The notes under the pieces: generated by a model
What the model saw: the letters and a program-made list of their open reading frames with translations, nothing else
What the model was told of the DNA's origin: nothing
Database searches by the model: none
Position numbers and translations under genes: made by a program
Shown here: positions 9,515 to 18,382 of the stretch, piece by piece
Layout: the number at the start of each line of letters is the position of its first letter
How positions within the stretch are numbered: position 1 is the stretch's first letter
Assembly (NCBI GenBank): GCA_049322335.1
Contig: JBMORL010000098.1
Coordinates: 10,843-74,842, forward strand
Origin: JBMORL01 sp049322335
GTDB lineage: Bacteria; Bacteroidota; Bacteroidia; Flavobacteriales_D; UBA2798
Length of the DNA stretch: 64,000 nucleotides
Direction of reading: 5' to 3'

Positions 9515-11199
9515 TTTTTTCTTTTAAAAATAAACCCCTTCCATGTAGCTATTGTATTAGTATCCAACTGGTAAGGAAGGGAGATTTTGCTATCAAATTT
9601 ACTAATCAGATCATATCCTTCAAAGGCCGCAATAAATTTCCCTTCATTGAAGAACCAAGCGGGATACGAGGCCTTATATACTTCTTCGGGAACCACCTGA
9701 ACAGTAATACGTTCGGCCGGTGTATCTATAAAAGAAGTACGGTCGACAATGATGTAATCATAGCCGCAGGAAACCAGTATTTTGATCTGTTTCGGGGGAT
9801 CTTCAAAGTATTGCAATACACTGGACAGGAGCAATACATGAGGCTTTTGAACCGACATTACTTCCTGAATGGTATGATAAAACTGTAACGGGCCTTCTGC
9901 AATTTTCTGTTTTCCGGCTTCCACAAAATGGGATTGTTCCACCACCGCCCATTTCAAATCCTTTATGTCTTTCAGAAAATTCCTGTTTTGAAAATAAGTG
10001 CTTCCCAATGAACCTCCAAAGTCAGAAACATGAAGCACACCACTATTTTCACGTGAAATAGCAAGCAGGGCATTCAGCAAATCATCATTAACCTGTATTT
10101 CATCAAACAAAACAGAATCTCTTTCGTATGCTGCTTCCCCGTTTTTTACTTTTAAAACCGATGACAAAACCTTATCAAGAATAACGCGGTCATCATACCC
10201 GGTACATTTTGCTGCTGCCGATTTCCAGTCGCGATAATTACCAAACCAGCCGTGTTTTTTTTTCGGGGTAATCGCCTGGCGAATTTGTTTTTTCAGGAAA
10301 GCGGGAATATATTTTTTCAGCGATTGTTTCCAGCTCTTTTTACTGAGGCTGCGAAAATGAGCAATCATACTTTTCCGTGCATTTTCGTTTTCCTGAACCG
10401 GAATTTTTATCACGGAAATTCTTTCTGTTGCTGTTTTTACTTCCCATTGCAAACTTTTCTTGCTGTGTGTTCCGGAACCATCATTTCCGATATTCTGAAC
10501 CAGCGATGTGCCCGGATAAAGACACAACATGTTTTTTAAAAAAGCAGAAGCATACCAGTTAATGGCCCATGAATCGTTTTTTCCTTCTGATTTATCCAAT
10601 AACATTTGCATATACGAATACGAATTATCAAAATCGAAACGACTGGTGAGATTTTTATTTTTCAATTCACTGATTAAAGCTTCTTCTTCTTTTTCAAAAA
10701 TATCCCATGCGCGTTTCCATGTGCCCCAACCCCAGCAATCAGCTCCTCTTACAAAAAAAGTTTCCGGCAGTTTTGATTTTACGGGATAAATGTAACCTGA
10801 AATACAAGCCACGTTTTTTTCATTTTCATAAACATCCAGGGCATCATTCATAAACCGAAGAAACCATCGTGAAGTAACAAGATCGTCTTCCATCACAATA
10901 ACCCGTCCGTATTTATTAACGATTTCTGTTACACCTTCCACCACAGAATTTGCCAAACCTTTATTGGCAGCACTTTCGCGGATAATTACTTCACCGCACC
11001 ATTTTTTGGATGAAATAACTTCTCTTGTCTGTTTTATTTTTTGCAAAACCGCTTCAGATGCTCCCGTTTTCGGGCCATCGGCAAAAATATACAGCGTAGT
11101 AACATCAGCCAGTTCATTTTCCGACAAGGCAAAAAGCGTTTTTTCCGTGTGTTGGGGACGGTTATAAACGAATAGTATGACGGGTGTGGGTTTACTCAT
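9511..11199 (-). CDS. Fusion of GT2-like glycosyltransferase and TIGR04325-type methyltransferase
   Basis: 562 residues with two domains. Residues 1 to about 300 are a GT-A domain: PVILFVYNRPQHTEKTLFAL at the start, IFADGPK, VIVMEDDLVTSRWFLRFMND (acidic donor-site motif) and GWGTWKRAW. About 335-562 resembles the TIGR04325 (LIC12133-type) putative methyltransferase: GYDDRVILDKV, VLHVSDFGGSLGSTYFQNR (SAM motif I), KWAVVEQSHFVEAGK and the closing LLSSVLQYFEDP. A dual enzyme would add a sugar and then methylate it or its neighbour, a chain-ending type of reaction. The coupling is inference. It overlaps the downstream gene by 4 bp and the upstream one by 8 bp. Confidence 0.8.
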   Translation of the reverse strand: MSKPTPVILFVYNRPQHTEKTLFALSENELADVTTLYIFADGPKTGASEAVLQKIKQTREVISSKKWCGEVIIRESAANKGLANSVVEGVTEIVNKYGRVIVMEDDLVTSRWFLRFMNDALDVYENEKNVACISGYIYPVKSKLPETFFVRGADCWGWGTWKRAWDIFEKEEEALISELKNKNLTSRFDFDNSYSYMQMLLDKSEGKNDSWAINWYASAFLKNMLCLYPGTSLVQNIGNDGSGTHSKKSLQWEVKTATERISVIKIPVQENENARKSMIAHFRSLSKKSWKQSLKKYIPAFLKKQIRQAITPKKKHGWFGNYRDWKSAAAKCTGYDDRVILDKVLSSVLKVKNGEAAYERDSVLFDEIQVNDDLLNALLAISRENSGVLHVSDFGGSLGSTYFQNRNFLKDIKDLKWAVVEQSHFVEAGKQKIAEGPLQFYHTIQEVMSVQKPHVLLLSSVLQYFEDPPKQIKILVSCGYDYIIVDRTSFIDTPAERITVQVVPEEVYKASYPAWFFNEGKFIAAFEGYDLISKFDSKISLPYQLDTNTIATWKGFIFKRKK

Positions 11200-12079
11200 T
11201 TTTTCCGTTTACATTCACCCAATTCCATGCCTTTACTTTTATCCCGGCCGGATAATAACGCTTTATCTTAAAACCGAGATAATATTCGGGAGCAAAAACT
11301 TTTTTATTCGCTTTTTCATTCAGCCAGGCCGCCCACCAGCTGAAAGAACTGTTGGCGATCACCAGCACATCAGCATTTAACAAAACCTGAAAATCGGTGA
11401 TTTCATCATTGTTTTCGAAAAAATAATTTTCCTTCCGGCCAAACTCTTTTTTTACAAATTCAATATCGTCAGAAACAAAAACCACATTGTACTCATCAGC
11501 GGTGATTTGCGAAAGACAATCACGATAATAGGAAACAGGCAGCGTCATATCGTATCCTCCTAATTCCTCTCCGCCATGGGCCAGGTAATCTCCTCTCCGG
11601 ATATGCAACGCAACATATTTTTTTTCCAACAGATATTTTTTGTTTTCACGAAACTTATTTACAACATTTTCTTTCAGTGAAAAAAAAGAACGGATTTCGT
11701 TACTGTATTCTGAAAAATATTCTTCACACTGAAAAAATCCTTCATATACATGATCATCTTTTATCTCTTTGAGCAGGTAATTATTCTCATCCAGTGTATT
11801 TGGCCATGTAATTTTATTTTTATGAACGGCCCGGTAACAGCGGTCGGTTATTTTTTTCCATGAAAACGGAACTTCACTTTTACTGAAGAAATGATTTCTT
11901 CCGTATTGAATGATATTTTTCCGGTTTATATTTTCAAAGTCAGGAATAAGATTAAAATATTTCATGCCATTAGCTCCGTAAATAAAATAGCCGGTGCCCA
12001 GTTTTTTTGCGGCAGCATAGGCAAACGCCAGCTGAAACATCTGGTTTCCCATTCTTCCCATTGCTATGGTACCGATCAT
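11192..12079 (-). CDS. GT11-family fucosyltransferase-like protein (second copy)
   Basis: 295 residues. MGRMGNQMFQLAFAYAAAKK at the N-terminus, HIRRGDYLAHGGEE at about 161-174 and NSSFSWWAAWLNEKANKKVF near residue 245 are the GT11 signature blocks. It is clearly a paralogue of the protein at 2535-3416 but strongly diverged, so it probably acts on another acceptor or forms another linkage. It overlaps the FkbM gene by 4 bp. Confidence 0.85.
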   Translation of the reverse strand: MIGTIAMGRMGNQMFQLAFAYAAAKKLGTGYFIYGANGMKYFNLIPDFENINRKNIIQYGRNHFFSKSEVPFSWKKITDRCYRAVHKNKITWPNTLDENNYLLKEIKDDHVYEGFFQCEEYFSEYSNEIRSFFSLKENVVNKFRENKKYLLEKKYVALHIRRGDYLAHGGEELGGYDMTLPVSYYRDCLSQITADEYNVVFVSDDIEFVKKEFGRKENYFFENNDEITDFQVLLNADVLVIANSSFSWWAAWLNEKANKKVFAPEYYLGFKIKRYYPAGIKVKAWNWVNVNGKNE

Positions 12080-13542
12080 ACTAATTTTTTATCAGTGGCA
12101 ACATAATTGGCATAGGCATAATCTTCGGGAAAATGCCCGAGATCGGACTGGTATCTTACAGAATCAGCCATAAGTTTACCTGTTTCATATTTTTTATTCA
12201 ACAGCATTTGCACTACTTCTGCCAGCGTAACACCTGCATCAAGGTAAGTGCCACCGTATTCAAACTGGATAGCATGGGTAAAACCGGGACGGATAAATTC
12301 TCCGCCTCCCGACAATACTTTTTTTTCATTTCCTTCGGTGTCAATTTTAAGCAGACTGATGTGTGAAATATTTTTTTCGCGGATGTAATCTTCCAGTTTT
12401 TTTAATTTAATCTTTTCAGAAAGATGCAATGAAATCTCCTTTCTTTCATACAACGAAGCCGATGAGCTGCCGGAGAAATCAAAATGAATTTCTGCCTCCC
12501 CGTTTACATCAGAAAGTCCGAAATGATTGATAATTATCCGCTGATCATTGCCAAATTTTTCAACGAGTTCGTTATAGCATTTCTGCTGCGGCTCAAAAAG
12601 GTGAATTTCATAATCAGCTTTCCCTTTTTCCTGCAAGGTTGTGACAACGGAACGGGTATAATCGCCCACATTGGCTCCGGCATCAAAAACAATTATTTTT
12701 CCGTCAATACGTTGAACCACTTTTTGAAGAAAGAACAATTCACCGTTGGCAGAAATATCGCTGAGACCGGTTTTTGAAGGAAAAAATTTTTGTTTTATCT
12801 TCGAAAGAAGGTTTCTTGTTTTTTTCCATGCATCCCTGAAAACTCTTCTGAAAAATCCGGAAACCTGGAATTTTCTTGCTATCCACCGGTTTTTCATCCG
12901 CTCCCCGGCTGTTGATTTTCGTTTTACATATAATGCATCGCCCCACTCAAACCGGGTCATGCTCAATGCCTCACGGAAAAATCCTTTGTTCTCCATAAAA
13001 CGATCGAGCTCAATAAGCGTGGGGCAATTTTTATACACGCTGCCCGTATTTACTTCTGTATATACAAATTCAAATTTCTCCAGCAGGTCGCCCAAACCTT
13101 TCATCGCCATCAATTCTGCTCCCTGTAAATCAATATTAAGAAAATTAAGTGCTGAAGTATCTACTCCGTTATCTTTAAAAAACCGGTCGAGGCGATGCGT
13201 TTTTAGTTTTAGTGTATGGTGTACTTTCACTTCGGGATGATGGCTTTTATGGGATCCCAGGTCAAGAATGGAGGAGGATTGAAAATTATTGGTGACTTTA
13301 AATTCTACATCTTTTCCATCTGTATCAGAAACCAGTACATTATACACTTTATGTCCGTTAAATTTTTTTAATTCATTTTCCAAAACCGGCATCAGCTCGG
13401 GATTTCCTTCTATCCAGATTACTTTTTCAGCGCCTGCTTTTTCGTAGGCAGGAGCTTCCTCAGCCTGGTGAGCACCCAGGTGAAGAACACCTTTTATCTT
13501 CACGCCATATCTTGCTACCAGTTTGTCAACAGGAATGAGCAT
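12076..13542 (-). CDS. Tandem FkbM-family methyltransferase (two domains in one protein)
   Basis: 488 residues, about twice a single FkbM enzyme. Domain 1 (about 1-205): GVLHLGAHQAEEAPAYEKAG (SAM motif I), VIWIEGNPELMPVLENEL, and LNFLNIDLQGAELMAMKGLG. Domain 2 (about 265-480): IIVFDAGANVGDYTRSVV, IHLFEPQQKCYNELVEKF and SLLKIDTEGNEKKVLSGG. Both keep the D-x-(E/Q)-G core. A basic linker of about 60 residues separates them. FkbM enzymes O-methylate sugars or polyketides, so this protein could methylate two positions. The two halves are far apart in sequence, so this is an old fusion rather than an assembly duplication. Confidence 0.85.
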   Translation of the reverse strand: MLIPVDKLVARYGVKIKGVLHLGAHQAEEAPAYEKAGAEKVIWIEGNPELMPVLENELKKFNGHKVYNVLVSDTDGKDVEFKVTNNFQSSSILDLGSHKSHHPEVKVHHTLKLKTHRLDRFFKDNGVDTSALNFLNIDLQGAELMAMKGLGDLLEKFEFVYTEVNTGSVYKNCPTLIELDRFMENKGFFREALSMTRFEWGDALYVKRKSTAGERMKNRWIARKFQVSGFFRRVFRDAWKKTRNLLSKIKQKFFPSKTGLSDISANGELFFLQKVVQRIDGKIIVFDAGANVGDYTRSVVTTLQEKGKADYEIHLFEPQQKCYNELVEKFGNDQRIIINHFGLSDVNGEAEIHFDFSGSSSASLYERKEISLHLSEKIKLKKLEDYIREKNISHISLLKIDTEGNEKKVLSGGGEFIRPGFTHAIQFEYGGTYLDAGVTLAEVVQMLLNKKYETGKLMADSVRYQSDLGHFPEDYAYANYVATDKKLV

Positions 13543-13544
13543 GG

Positions 13545-14195
13545 TTAGATTTTTAGTTTCGATTTTATTTTTCCCAGCAAGGAAGGCTGCGGAACCAGCG
13601 ATTGTTCCATCTGTATGATCTCTTCAAAATAGGGCCACAAATCATCTTTTGCATCAGCCGGCACAGCACCAATCACATCATCGGCAATAAAACAATAACG
13701 GCCTTTCACCTGATTAAGATGTTCCAGCACTTTTGAAATATCCGGCCATTGTTCCGCTTTGTGTGGTTTTGGAGGTGGTTTCATAAACAGCCGCGCATCA
13801 TCCACTAAAATAATATGCGAATAGGAAGATGCATTGATAGTATCTATTTCTTCGAGAATAGGACATTCGTCTTCCACTCCGAAAGTTTCTCCACCGCTCC
13901 AGTGTGCATCCAACCAGAATACAGCCGGGCCATCAAGCACAGGAACAATATTTTTTAAGTGGTCTTTGGAATTTCCAAAAAGAAATTCAATGTTTTTCCT
14001 GTCTTTACGAAGAGATTCTGTTTTATCAAAAATAGCTTTCGAGTTCTCAATTGTAAAAACTTTTTCAAACCGCTGGGCAGCCCAAAGCGTAGTTCCTCCA
14101 TAATACGTTCCGGTTTCCACAAAAGATTTTATATTGTATTTTTCACGTACAATTTCCGTGAGTTTTTCGGGAACACCCATTTTTAATAATCCCAT
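13545..14195 (-). CDS. Class I methyltransferase-like protein
   Basis: 216 residues. The region SFVETGTYYGGTTLWAAQRF at about 24-43 is a SAM motif I variant (ETGTYxGGTT), followed by VFTIENSKA, FWLDAHWSGG and HIILVDDARLF. This profile matches Rossmann-fold methyltransferase-like proteins found in polysaccharide loci. It may be a methyltransferase or a non-catalytic relative. It starts 11 bp after the Wzt gene and ends 2 bp before the FkbM gene. No more specific role can be supported. Confidence 0.62.
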   Translation of the reverse strand: MGLLKMGVPEKLTEIVREKYNIKSFVETGTYYGGTTLWAAQRFEKVFTIENSKAIFDKTESLRKDRKNIEFLFGNSKDHLKNIVPVLDGPAVFWLDAHWSGGETFGVEDECPILEEIDTINASSYSHIILVDDARLFMKPPPKPHKAEQWPDISKVLEHLNQVKGRYCFIADDVIGAVPADAKDDLWPYFEEIIQMEQSLVPQPSLLGKIKSKLKI

Positions 14196-14206
14196 TTCAC
14201 TTTGTA

Positions 14207-15460
14207 TTAGTTGATAAAACTGTAATTCAGTAAAAAATTTCCCTGTCCGCCCGGTAGCTCTTTTCCTGTTCCGTAAAAATCACCACTGCACACATCAAAA
14301 TAAAATGCATTCTGAATCCAATCAGTAATTTCTCCTCCCGAAGAACAAAAAAGCGTCACGTTATATTTTCCAGGCGCCAGCGGAAATTTTGTGATTTCTA
14401 CTTCAAAATAACCTTTATCGTTTCCTTTCAGTTCTGTTCGCTGTGCAGTAATATCATTGCTCAGCAAACAAATCCGCTGCTCCATTTCATCATTGATGCC
14501 CATCGTTACTGCTACATCTTTCAATACATCTGCGTTTTTCGAATAATGCAAACGTATCCGCACATCTGCTCCACTTTGAATTTCGGATAAACCTTTTCCG
14601 GTAGCTGCTTCATGGAAAGAAACACCGGTAAAAACCAGTCGCCCATCACCCTGGCGGTCGGTTCGCTGATTAACGGGGATGGCATTAGTGGAGTAACCGG
14701 TAGAAAGATAAGCTGAAATAATTTTATCCGTTTCACCCGCCATTTCCAGTTTTCCTGATGACAACAGCACTGCTTTGCTGCACAAATTCTGAATAGCCGC
14801 CATATTGTGACTAACAAACAACACTGTTCTTCCCTGCCCTGCGACATCTCTCATTTTTCCAAGGCATTTTTTCTGAAACTCAGCATCACCTACTGCCAGC
14901 ACTTCATCCACAATAAGTATTTCGGGTTCAAGATGAGCCGCTACGGCAAAAGCGAGACGTACATACATTCCTGAAGAATATCTTTTTACAGGTGTATCCA
15001 GGAATTTTTCCACTTCTGCAAAAGATACAATTTCATCAAACTTGCTTCTGATTTCTGCCTTCGACATACCCAAAATAGAACCATTCAGAAAAATATTTTC
15101 GCGGCCCGTGAGTTCGGGATGGAAACCGGTTCCTACTTCCAGGAGGCTGGCCACACGCCCTTCAATTACTATTCTTCCTTTGGTAGGTGTAACAATGCGG
15201 CTGAGAATTTTCAGTAATGTGCTTTTTCCGGCACCGTTTCTCCCGATGATACCGATACGGTCGCCCTGTTGCACATCGAACGAAACGTCTTTCAGCGCCC
15301 AGAATTCTTCTCGCATTCCGGGTTTGGATTTATTTCCCGAAAAAACGGATTTTGCAGCCGAGGCCATCACATCACGTAAAGCCAGGTACTTCTCCCGCTG
15401 CTGGTGGCGAAGAATGTAGCTTTTACTGATATTTTCAACAGATATAACGGTTTGCGGCAT
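14207..15460 (-). CDS. wzt: O-antigen/teichoic-type ABC exporter ATP-binding protein with C-terminal carbohydrate-binding domain
   Basis: 417 residues. The ABC domain has Walker A GRNGAGKS at about 73-80, the signature RYSSGMYVRLAFAVA near 165 and Walker B ILIVDEVLAVGD near 190, then the H-loop FVSHN. The extra 160-residue C-terminal region (from about 255) is the beta-sandwich seen in Wzt proteins that bind the modified non-reducing end of the finished glycan. That implies a capped polymer, which fits the many methyltransferase genes downstream. It pairs with the permease encoded 6 bp upstream. Confidence 0.92.
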   Translation of the reverse strand: MPQTVISVENISKSYILRHQQREKYLALRDVMASAAKSVFSGNKSKPGMREEFWALKDVSFDVQQGDRIGIIGRNGAGKSTLLKILSRIVTPTKGRIVIEGRVASLLEVGTGFHPELTGRENIFLNGSILGMSKAEIRSKFDEIVSFAEVEKFLDTPVKRYSSGMYVRLAFAVAAHLEPEILIVDEVLAVGDAEFQKKCLGKMRDVAGQGRTVLFVSHNMAAIQNLCSKAVLLSSGKLEMAGETDKIISAYLSTGYSTNAIPVNQRTDRQGDGRLVFTGVSFHEAATGKGLSEIQSGADVRIRLHYSKNADVLKDVAVTMGINDEMEQRICLLSNDITAQRTELKGNDKGYFEVEITKFPLAPGKYNVTLFCSSGGEITDWIQNAFYFDVCSGDFYGTGKELPGGQGNFLLNYSFIN

Positions 15461-15466
15461 GCTTAT

Positions 15467-16309
15467 TTAAATTACATCAGCGAATGATTTTTCCATTTTC
15501 CGGAAGTACCATATTCCAAGTATGAGAAAGAAAACACTTATTCCAACTGATATGAGAAATCCCGGCCACCAGATAAAAATGCTGTCACCAAAAATACTCC
15601 ACCGGAATCCGTCAATTACTCCTACCATAGGATTGAGCGAATAAATCACTTTCACCATTTCAGGAATTTTTTCGCTGGTATAAATATCCTGGCTGGTAAA
15701 TGCAATAGGTGAAACATACAATCCAAACTGCACGATAAAGGGAATGACATAACGAAAATCCCTGTACTTTACATTCAATGCTGCAATATACAACCCGGTG
15801 CCCATTGCTGTTACAAGTGCCAGCAAAAGAAATACCGGCAACATGAGTATGCGAACATCAGGAACGTATTGGTACCAGATCATAATAGCCGCCATAATGA
15901 CCAGTGAAATAAAAAAATCAACAAGGCAAACTATAATTGTGCTGGCAGGAACGATAAGGCGGGGGAAATATACTTTGGTAAGAAGGTTGGAATTATTGAT
16001 AAGTGAATTGCTGGTTTCGGTAAACGAAGAAGCAAAAAACTGCCAGGGCAATGTTGCCGCACAAACCAGGAGAATACGGGGAATTCCATCGGGGATACCG
16101 GAATTAAAGAGCCAGCCCAGGAAAGCCATCACAAAAATGGTAAGCAGGGGCCGAACCAGGCTCCAAAGAATACCGATAGCTGTTTGTTTGTAGCGCACCA
16201 GGATATCGCGCCAGGCCAGGAAATAGAACAACCCGCGGAAATTCCATATATCCTTCCAGTAATTGCTGTTTTCGGTTCCGGGTTCTATGACAATACGGTA
16301 TTTTCCCAT
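15467..16309 (-). CDS. wzm: O-antigen ABC exporter permease
   Basis: 280 residues with about six membrane segments, an ABC-2 type permease. The N-terminus (NYWKDIWNFRGLFYFLAWRDILVRYKQT) is typical of Wzm/TagG proteins, as are GILWSLVRPLLTIFVMAFL and the late LNPMVGVIDGFRWSIFG. It forms the channel that moves undecaprenyl-linked polymer across the inner membrane, powered by the adjoining Wzt. It lies 4 bp after the flippase gene. Confidence 0.92.
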   Translation of the reverse strand: MGKYRIVIEPGTENSNYWKDIWNFRGLFYFLAWRDILVRYKQTAIGILWSLVRPLLTIFVMAFLGWLFNSGIPDGIPRILLVCAATLPWQFFASSFTETSNSLINNSNLLTKVYFPRLIVPASTIIVCLVDFFISLVIMAAIMIWYQYVPDVRILMLPVFLLLALVTAMGTGLYIAALNVKYRDFRYVIPFIVQFGLYVSPIAFTSQDIYTSEKIPEMVKVIYSLNPMVGVIDGFRWSIFGDSIFIWWPGFLISVGISVFFLILGIWYFRKMEKSFADVI

Positions 16310-16313
16310 GGTT

Positions 16314-17627
16314 TTATTCGGAGGGTAAATTTACGTTCTTTTTCGCCTCGGGGCCAAAGAGGTAATAAACAGCCAGGTAGATGAGCGGAGCCAGCACTTC
16401 TACTATACACAACGCAATAGCCGCACCCCGGTGTCCGTATTCAGGAATGAGCAAAATACAAAGCAAAATATCAGCAACAGCCAGTGAAAAAAGGATGTAA
16501 GGCAGCCATTTTTTGAGCCCGGTATTGAGAAATAACTGGTAAGAAAGCATGGCACCAGCCGTACCGAAAAACGGGATCACGGACAACCATTGAATCACTT
16601 CCACGCTGTCTTTGTATTCGTCTCCGAATATCCATGCTATGTATTCCGCACCGAAATATAAGGCCAGCGAGCAAAATAAACCCAGCACACAAACCCACCT
16701 GAAAAAAAAGAAAAAAGTGCGAATACCTTTTGAAAAGTCTTCTCCGAATTTTTTACTGATAAAGGGAAAAAAAGCGAACATCACCGGGTTGAACAGGGAG
16801 GCAATGGCACGAACTATTTTCTCCCCGGGGCTGTAATATCCAACCATGGTATCATTTCCCATAAATCCGAGTATGAAGCCGTTGCTGTGTACATACAAAG
16901 CAGTATAAATGGTGGACAGAAAAATGAACCAGCCGTCACGAAACTGGAAGACCATTTCTGAAAACCGGGGAATGTATAACTTTATCTTAAACTGACTCAC
17001 TGCTATCCATAAACCAGCTAACCCGGTGAGGACAAACGCAGCCGAATTTAAAGCAGCAGCAGTGATAACAGCCTCTTTTTCCCTGACGAGAAAAAACACA
17101 GACAGTGCAAAAATAGTTTTGGTTACTACATTTATAATTGTCACCCATTTCATTTTTTCCAATCCCTGGAAAAGCCAAAGCGGGAAGAGCATGTTTCCGG
17201 CTACAACAAAAAAAGTAACGTATAACAGGCTGGCTTCTTCTTTATTAAATCCTTCGAGGCGAATCCATGAAAACAAAATTCCGAATGAAACCAAAAGCAG
17301 AAAAAACTTAACGCACATTACGGCATTGAACACCGAACTTATTTTTTTAGGGTCGTTTTGGGCCAATGAAACCTGTCGTGTGGCAGAAAAATAAAAACCG
17401 TAATCAGTAAGTATCACCAAAAACTGGATAGCATATTGTGCCCATGCCAGTTTTCCATAATTATCAGGATGCAACACTTTGGTGAGATGAGGAAGAATAA
17501 TAAGTGGCAGTGCATAATTGGCGATCTGAAGAAAAACAAGCGCAATAAAATTTTCAAACAGTTTTTTATTGTCGCGGTTTTTCAGGCGATCCCTGAACAA
17601 TGTGTAATATTTCAGTAATTCACTCAA
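16314..17627 (-). CDS. Wzx-type oligosaccharide flippase (MOP superfamily)
   Basis: 437 residues with about twelve predicted membrane helices. The opening ALVFLQIANYALPLIILPHL and LHPDNYGKLAWAQYAIQFL are hallmarks of RfbX/Wzx-type polysaccharide translocases. It would flip undecaprenyl-PP-linked oligosaccharide. Having this gene directly beside wzm/wzt is unusual, since the two export routes are normally alternatives. It overlaps hisF by 4 bp. Confidence 0.88.
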   Translation of the reverse strand: MSELLKYYTLFRDRLKNRDNKKLFENFIALVFLQIANYALPLIILPHLTKVLHPDNYGKLAWAQYAIQFLVILTDYGFYFSATRQVSLAQNDPKKISSVFNAVMCVKFFLLLVSFGILFSWIRLEGFNKEEASLLYVTFFVVAGNMLFPLWLFQGLEKMKWVTIINVVTKTIFALSVFFLVREKEAVITAAALNSAAFVLTGLAGLWIAVSQFKIKLYIPRFSEMVFQFRDGWFIFLSTIYTALYVHSNGFILGFMGNDTMVGYYSPGEKIVRAIASLFNPVMFAFFPFISKKFGEDFSKGIRTFFFFFRWVCVLGLFCSLALYFGAEYIAWIFGDEYKDSVEVIQWLSVIPFFGTAGAMLSYQLFLNTGLKKWLPYILFSLAVADILLCILLIPEYGHRGAAIALCIVEVLAPLIYLAVYYLFGPEAKKNVNLPSE

Positions 17628-18382
17628 CGAAACAATTCTTTTATTTCCTTTTGCGAAGGATAATTGATCAGCACCGACTGGCGTGTTCCCCGAAACACAA
17701 ACAAACTGCCGGCTGCCATTGCAGAAGCCCCGCTTTGATAAGCTTCTTTCAAATGCTGTAAATTACCTGCTCCCCCGCAAGCCACTACAGGAATATCAAC
17801 TGAAGAAGAAATTTTCCGGATCAATTCCCTGTCATATCCCAACATGGTTCCATCCCTGTCAACAGCATTCAGCAATAACTCTCCGGCTCCGCATTTATTC
17901 ATTTCTTCAGCCATTTTTAACGGGTCGGTTGTGAAAATTTTTCGTTTGTTCTTGTTGTAAACTTCGTATTTACCCAGCCAGTTTTTTTTCACATCAATAG
18001 AAACCACAATGGTAGTACTTCCGAATATTCCTGCCGCCTGTTGAATAAACTGCGGATTTTCGATAGCAGCCGTATTGATTACTATTTTTTCTATACCGGT
18101 TTTTGTAACCGACTTTATATCATCAATAGAATTGATGCCTCCTCCATAACTCAACGGCATAAAACATTCAGACGCAATCATCGAAAGGTATTCCAAATCA
18201 GGTTTTCTTCCTTCAGATGAAGCATGAATATCCAACACGGTAATTTCATCCACTTCTTTTTCATTAAATATTTTCACCGCATTGAGCGGGTCGCCCACAT
18301 AAACAGGTTCTTTAAACTTCAGCGTTTTGTACAGTCCGCCTTTGTTGAGCAATAACACCGGTATGATGCGTGGCCACCTCAT
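17624..18382 (-). CDS. hisF: HisF-like cyclase of polysaccharide amidino-sugar synthesis
   Basis: 252 residues, a TIM barrel of the HisF family. The normal histidine-pathway start IIPCLDVxxG is replaced by IIPVLLLNKGGLYKT, so the first catalytic Asp is lost. VGDPLNAVKIFNEKEVDE and VVSIDVKK are kept. This substitution is usual in HisF2/WbpH-like proteins of O-antigen loci, which work with HisH2 and an N-acetyl-sugar amidotransferase (WbpG/PseA type) to convert an acetamido into an acetamidino group. No such amidotransferase is present in the window. The gene is coupled to hisH through a TGATG junction. Confidence 0.85.
   Translation of the reverse strand: MRWPRIIPVLLLNKGGLYKTLKFKEPVYVGDPLNAVKIFNEKEVDEITVLDIHASSEGRKPDLEYLSMIASECFMPLSYGGGINSIDDIKSVTKTGIEKIVINTAAIENPQFIQQAAGIFGSTTIVVSIDVKKNWLGKYEVYNKNKRKIFTTDPLKMAEEMNKCGAGELLLNAVDRDGTMLGYDRELIRKISSSVDIPVVACGGAGNLQHLKEAYQSGASAMAAGSLFVFRGTRQSVLINYPSQKEIKELFR

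Noticed and set aside
8993..9574. 193-codon plus-strand frame opposite the methyltransferase gene
   Set aside because: It is the complement of a clear methyltransferase with conserved motifs and has no features of its own.
12076..13542. Double FkbM protein as an assembly duplication
   Set aside because: The two halves are strongly diverged at both DNA and protein level.
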